64,000 nucleotides of DNA from Hymenobacter rubidus (GTDB lineage Bacteria; Bacteroidota; Bacteroidia; Cytophagales; Hymenobacteraceae), in NCBI RefSeq assembly GCF_016734815.1, contig NZ_JAERQF010000002.1:1-64000 (forward strand), given 5' to 3'. Shown here piece by piece: positions 60,084-64,000 of this stretch. Both the position numbers and the translations under genes were made by a program. Position 1 is the stretch's first letter; each line of letters opens with the position of its first letter. Under the pieces are notes generated by a model. The model was given only the letters and a program-made list of their open reading frames with translations, did not search any database and was not told where the DNA came from.

Positions 60084-62972
60084 ATGACCGATACCGCTCC
60101 CACCGCCCCCAAGAAGCTCTTTCTGCTCGATGCCTTTGCCCTCATCTACCGCTCGCACTTTGCGTTCAGCAAAAACCCGCGCATCAATTCCAAGGGTATG
60201 AACACCGGGGCCGTGCTGGGCTTCACCAACACGCTGGTGGAAGTGCTGCAAAAGGAAAAGCCCACCCACATTGGCGTGTGCTTCGACGGGCCTAAAAAGA
60301 CCTTCCGCCACGACCAATTTGCCGCTTACAAGGCCCAGCGCCAGGCCATGCCGGAGGACATTGGCATTGCCATTCCCTACATCAAGCGCATCATTCAGGG
60401 CTTTCACATTCCCATTCTGATGATGGACGGCTTTGAGGCCGACGACGTCATCGGCACGCTGGCGCAGAAGGCGGAAAAGCAGGGCTTTGAGGTGTTTATG
60501 ATGACGCCCGACAAAGACTATTGCCAGCTGGTGACGGACCACATCAAAATTTACCGCCCCGCCTTCATGGGCAACGCGGCCGAAATTCTGGACGTGGCCC
60601 ACGTGCTGGCCCGCTTCGAGATTGAGCGCGTGGAGCAGGTGATTGACATTCTGGGCCTGCAGGGCGATGCCAGCGACAACATCCCCGGCATTCCCGGCAT
60701 TGGCGAAAAGACGGCCAAGACGCTCATTCAGAAGTACGGCTCGGTGGAAAACCTGCTGGCCAACGTGGACGAGCTCAAGGGCAAACAGCAGGAAAACGTG
60801 CGCAACTTCGCCGAGCAGGGCCTGCTGAGCAAGGAATTGGCCACCATCCACGTGAACGTGCCGCTGGAATTCGAGCCCGAAAAACTGGTGCTCGACGCGC
60901 CCGACGAAGCCACGCTGCGCGACCTGTTCGACGAGTTGGAGTTCCGGCAGCTGGCCGCCCGCATCCTGGGCGGCGGCCCCGAGCGCACGCCGGCCCGCGT
61001 GGCCGCGCCCGGCAGCACGCCCACGCGCCGGCCCAAGCCGGCGCCCGGCGGCCAGGCCTCGCTCTTTGGCAACCCCGGCGATGAGGCCGTGGCCATTGGC
61101 GCCGAAGAAGGCGAAACGGCTGGCTACGGCGCCCCCGCCGGCCCGCGCAAACGCCTGGAGGACGTGCCCTACCAGTACCACCTGATGGACACACCCGAGC
61201 TGCGCAAGTCGCTGCTGAGCTTCCTGTTGCAGCAAGCCGAGGTCAGCTTCGACACCGAAACCACCGGCCTCGACACCATGACGGCGCGGCTGGTGGGCCT
61301 GAGCTTCTGCTGGCTGCCGGGCGAGGCCTACTACGTGCCCGTGCCGGCCGACGACCAGGAAGCCACCCAGGCCATTGTGGACGAGTTTTGCCCCTTTTTC
61401 GAGGCCGAGCACATTCTCAAAATTGGCCAGAACATCAAGTACGACCTCACCATTCTGCGCCACTACAACGTGGAGGTGAGCGGGCCGCTGTTTGACACCA
61501 TGCTGGCCCACTACCTCATCGAGCCCGACATGCGCCACAACATGGACGTGCTGGCCGAAACCTACCTGCACTACACGCCGGTAAGCATTCTGGAGCTCAT
61601 CGGCCCCAAGGGCAAGAAGCAGATAACCATGGCCGACGTGCCGCCCGCCCAGGTGAAAGACTACGCCTGCGAAGACGCCGACGTGACCCTGCAGCTCAAG
61701 CACGTTTTCGAGCCCATGTTGAAGGACCTCGGCCTGCTGGGCTTGCTCAACGACGTAGAAAACCCGCTGGTGCCGGTGCTGAGCAGCATTGAATACGAGG
61801 GCATTCGGATTGATTCGAACGCCATGAACGAGTACTCGGCCGAGTTGCAAGGCTACATCAAGGAGTTGGAAACCCAGATTTTCCGCGAGGCCGGGCAGGA
61901 GTTCAATATCGGCTCGCCGAAGCAGCTGGGCGAGGTGCTGTTCGACAAGATGGACATTGGCAAGGGCAAAATCAAGAAGACCAAAACCGGCCAGTACGCC
62001 ACCGGCGAGGAAGTGCTCAGCCTGCTCGCGGCCGACAACCCCATTGCCGCCCTCATCCTCGAATACCGCCAGCTCACCAAGCTGCGCAGCACCTACGTAG
62101 AGGCCCTGCCCCAGCTGGTGAGCCCCGCCGATGGCCGCGTGCACACCAACTTCAACCAGGCCGTGGCCGCCACCGGCCGCCTCAGCAGCACCAACCCCAA
62201 CCTGCAGAACATCCCCATCCGCACGGAGAAGGGCCGCGAAATCCGCAAAGCCTTCGTGCCGCGCGACGACCAGCACGTGCTCCTCGCGGCCGACTATTCG
62301 CAGGTGGAGCTGCGCATCATGGCCGATTTCTCGGGTGATAAAACCATGATTGAGGCCTTCCGCCTGGGTCAGGACGTGCACACCAGCACCGCCAGTAAGG
62401 TATTTAAGGTGCCTATGGACCAGGTAGATGCTGAGATGCGCCGCAAGGCCAAAACCGTCAATTTTGGCATCATCTACGGCATTTCGGCCTTCGGACTGGC
62501 CCAGCGTATCGGCATCAGCCGCAAGGAGGCCACCGACATCATCGAGACCTACTTTCAGGAATTCCCCTCGGTGAAGGCCTTCATGGACGACAGCATCAAC
62601 CGCGCCCGCGAGCTGGAATACGCCGAAACGCTGCTCAAGCGCCGCCGCTACCTGCGCGACATCAACTCGCGCAACGCCACGCTGCGCGGCTACACCGAGC
62701 GCAACGCCATCAACGCTCCCATTCAGGGCACGGCCGCCGACATCATCAAGATGGCCATGATTAACATCTACCACTGGCTGCGCGAGGAGAAACTCCAGAC
62801 CCGCATGATTCTGCAGGTGCACGACGAACTCGTGTTCGACGCCGTGCAGGAAGAGGTCGAGTACATCACCCCCAAAATCAAGGAGTTGATGACCACCGCC
62901 CTGCTGCTGCCCCACGGTGTACCGCTGGAAGTGGAAGTGGGCACGGGGCGAAACTGGTTGGAGGCGCACTAA
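60084..62972 (+). CDS. polA: DNA polymerase I
   Basis: PolA fills gaps and removes RNA primers in replication and repair. The 962-residue enzyme has the 5'-3' exonuclease/flap domain (1-295: FLLDAFALIYRSHFAF, DDVIGTLA, DASDNIPGIPGIGEKTA), a 100-residue Pro/Ala-rich linker, an apparently active 3'-5' exonuclease (FDTETTGLD, NIKYDLTIL, YACEDAD) and the polymerase domain (GRLSSTNPNLQNIP, LLAADYSQVELR, KTVNFGIIYG, LQVHDELVFD). It is a little longer than the E. coli enzyme because of the linker. Confidence 0.98.
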   Translation: MTDTAPTAPKKLFLLDAFALIYRSHFAFSKNPRINSKGMNTGAVLGFTNTLVEVLQKEKPTHIGVCFDGPKKTFRHDQFAAYKAQRQAMPEDIGIAIPYIKRIIQGFHIPILMMDGFEADDVIGTLAQKAEKQGFEVFMMTPDKDYCQLVTDHIKIYRPAFMGNAAEILDVAHVLARFEIERVEQVIDILGLQGDASDNIPGIPGIGEKTAKTLIQKYGSVENLLANVDELKGKQQENVRNFAEQGLLSKELATIHVNVPLEFEPEKLVLDAPDEATLRDLFDELEFRQLAARILGGGPERTPARVAAPGSTPTRRPKPAPGGQASLFGNPGDEAVAIGAEEGETAGYGAPAGPRKRLEDVPYQYHLMDTPELRKSLLSFLLQQAEVSFDTETTGLDTMTARLVGLSFCWLPGEAYYVPVPADDQEATQAIVDEFCPFFEAEHILKIGQNIKYDLTILRHYNVEVSGPLFDTMLAHYLIEPDMRHNMDVLAETYLHYTPVSILELIGPKGKKQITMADVPPAQVKDYACEDADVTLQLKHVFEPMLKDLGLLGLLNDVENPLVPVLSSIEYEGIRIDSNAMNEYSAELQGYIKELETQIFREAGQEFNIGSPKQLGEVLFDKMDIGKGKIKKTKTGQYATGEEVLSLLAADNPIAALILEYRQLTKLRSTYVEALPQLVSPADGRVHTNFNQAVAATGRLSSTNPNLQNIPIRTEKGREIRKAFVPRDDQHVLLAADYSQVELRIMADFSGDKTMIEAFRLGQDVHTSTASKVFKVPMDQVDAEMRRKAKTVNFGIIYGISAFGLAQRIGISRKEATDIIETYFQEFPSVKAFMDDSINRARELEYAETLLKRRRYLRDINSRNATLRGYTERNAINAPIQGTAADIIKMAMINIYHWLREEKLQTRMILQVHDELVFDAVQEEVEYITPKIKELMTTALLLPHGVPLEVEVGTGRNWLEAH

Positions 62973-63107
62973 CTCATAGCCAAGAGGAATAAGAGGAACG
63001 GGCATGCTTCGACTGCGCGCAGCACGACCGTTCCTCTATTCCTGCCCCTTTGCCACACCTCCAACTACCCGCAGGCCGTATAGCCATTTCACCCACTTAC
63101 GCCCGCC

Positions 63108-63548
63108 ATGCCGCACCGCCCCCACACCACCACGCTCCAAAACGTCGCCCGGGGCGTACTGGGCACGTTCATGGTTTTTGCCGGCACCGGCCACCTCACC
63201 TTTGCCCGGCGCGAATTCCAGGCCCAGGTGCCCGACTTTGTGCCCGGCGACAAGGACACCACCGTGCTGGCCTCAGGCGTGGTCGAAATCGGGCTGGGAC
63301 TCGCGCTGCTGTTGCTGAAGGGCAAAAACCGGCGGCGCATGGGCATTGGGCTGGCCGCGTTCTACGCAGCGGTATTTCCCGGCAACGTGCACCAGTACAC
63401 CGAGCGCATTTCGGCCTTCGGGCTCGATACCGATGCCAAGCGGCTGGCGCGGCTCTTTTTCCAGCCCGTGCTGATGGGCGCGGCCCTGTATTCGACCGGT
63501 GCTTTGCAGCCCCTAACGAAACCGAAACGCCAGAATGCCAATGGATAG
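63108..63548 (+). CDS. DoxX-like membrane protein
   Basis: The 146-residue product has four membrane helices; the opening RGVLGTFMVFAGTGHLTF and the ASGVVEIGLGLALLLL helix fit the DoxX/DUF4267-like group of small membrane proteins of uncertain redox or stress function. Its TAG stop overlaps the following gene by eight bases. Confidence 0.82.
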   Translation: MPHRPHTTTLQNVARGVLGTFMVFAGTGHLTFARREFQAQVPDFVPGDKDTTVLASGVVEIGLGLALLLLKGKNRRRMGIGLAAFYAAVFPGNVHQYTERISAFGLDTDAKRLARLFFQPVLMGAALYSTGALQPLTKPKRQNANG

Positions 63549-64000
63549 GCCCCATCAGAAAGCCATGCTGGCGGAATTAACCAGCCTGCTCACCAAAGAC
63601 AACGCCCACACTACTTTCGAGGACGCCTGCGCTGATTTGACGCCCGAAATCTGGAACCAGCGCGTGCCCGACGTGCCCTACACCATCTGGCAGCTGGTCG
63701 AGCACGTCCGCATCGCGCAGTGGGACATTGTGGAATTCTGCCTCGAGCCGGAGCACGAGTCGCCGAAATGGCCGGAGGGCTACTGGCCCGCCCCCGATGC
63801 CACCGCCGACGAAGACCAATGGCAGGAAGCCCTGGACCACATCCGGCAGAACCGGCAGCGCTTCCTCCACCTGCTGCACGCCCCCGGCACCGACCTGCTG
63901 GCCAAAATACCCCACGGCACCGGCCAGACCATTCTGCGCGAGGCCATGCTCATTGCCGACCACAACGCCTACCACACCGGCGAAATCATCCTCATCAGGC
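63541..64000 (+). CDS. DinB-family protein, truncated by window end
   Basis: The gene begins ATGGATAG, overlapping the DoxX stop, and stays open to the end of the window (153 codons). The four-helix DinB/YfiT-like fold is suggested by TIWQLVEHVRIAQWD and REAMLIADHNAYHTGEII, whose His residues form the usual metal triad. DinB-like proteins include thiol transferases and uncharacterised metal hydrolases. The 3' end is missing only because the sequence stops. Confidence 0.85.
   Translation, partial: MDRPHQKAMLAELTSLLTKDNAHTTFEDACADLTPEIWNQRVPDVPYTIWQLVEHVRIAQWDIVEFCLEPEHESPKWPEGYWPAPDATADEDQWQEALDHIRQNRQRFLHLLHAPGTDLLAKIPHGTGQTILREAMLIADHNAYHTGEIILIR

Noticed and set aside
59904..63005. A 1033-codon open frame on the minus strand across polA
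   Set aside because: It is fully antisense to polA, which has every expected motif. Its translation is low-complexity (Val/His/Gly/Leu rich), as expected from GC-rich codon bias.

Overview
The window looks like a chromosomal segment of a GC-rich Bacteroidota bacterium, most likely a Hymenobacter-type member of the Cytophagales (inference). The signs are Bacteroidota-type -7 promoter elements (TAnnTTTG) close to start codons, little evidence of Shine-Dalgarno sites, an STN/CarboxypepD_reg TonB-dependent receptor followed by a DUF4249 lipoprotein, a DUF4197 protein, a LytTR regulator, GC-rich coding DNA, and many palindromic intergenic repeats. I saw no rRNA or tRNA genes, CRISPR array, prophage or intact transposase.

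Layout. 0.1-4.3 kb: housekeeping genes rsmI, lnt, an inositol-monophosphatase-type phosphatase and two small proteins. 4.4-16 kb: a SWIM/SNF2 helicase overlapping a radical SAM/SPASM gene, a degenerate thioredoxin-like secreted protein, radA, then a cyclic-nucleotide-domain histidine kinase followed by a receiver-flavin-oxidoreductase fusion. 16-22.4 kb: six nucleotide-sugar genes (rfbA, WbpP-type epimerase, rfbB, galE, WbpA-type dehydrogenase, WbpD-type acetyltransferase), each junction carrying a palindromic or tandem-periodic repeat. 22.4-24.9 kb: Uma2, a membrane protein and an aminomuconate-semialdehyde-type dehydrogenase. 25-41 kb: a surface-glycan island with four large multi-membrane (GT-C-like) proteins, three GT2 glycosyltransferases, a methyltransferase, a secreted GH16 enzyme and three paralogous jelly-roll-like lipoproteins. 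41.2-49.7 kb: kynurenine-pathway genes (3-HAO, ACMSD, kynU, kmo) mixed with membrane proteins, AlkB and two related small proteins. 49.7-64 kb: a LytTR regulator, a DEDDh exonuclease, DUF4197, a TonB receptor/DUF4249/MG2-like group, polA, DoxX and a DinB-family gene cut by the window end.

How the genes work together. KMO, kynureninase, 3-HAO, ACMSD and the divergent ALDH at 23.4 kb make five successive steps from kynurenine to 2-aminomuconate. Tryptophan dioxygenase, formamidase and aminomuconate deaminase are not in the window. The glycan island sits between the ALDH and the rest, and contains an SDR lacking its catalytic Tyr and Lys that may belong to the kynurenine set. The nucleotide-sugar genes probably supply dTDP- and UDP-sugars to the glycan island. 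The three lipoproteins share a fold-like pattern with the C-terminal domain of one membrane protein, which suggests one undescribed surface-polysaccharide machinery.

The repeats are unusual. Palindromes whose arms are built of 7-bp (once 8-bp) periodic units lie between genes and in one case inside lnt. A second family (TGTCATCCTGAGC...) and a third (GAAGCTGTTT..., with 3-bp flanking duplications) are nested in each other in both orders.
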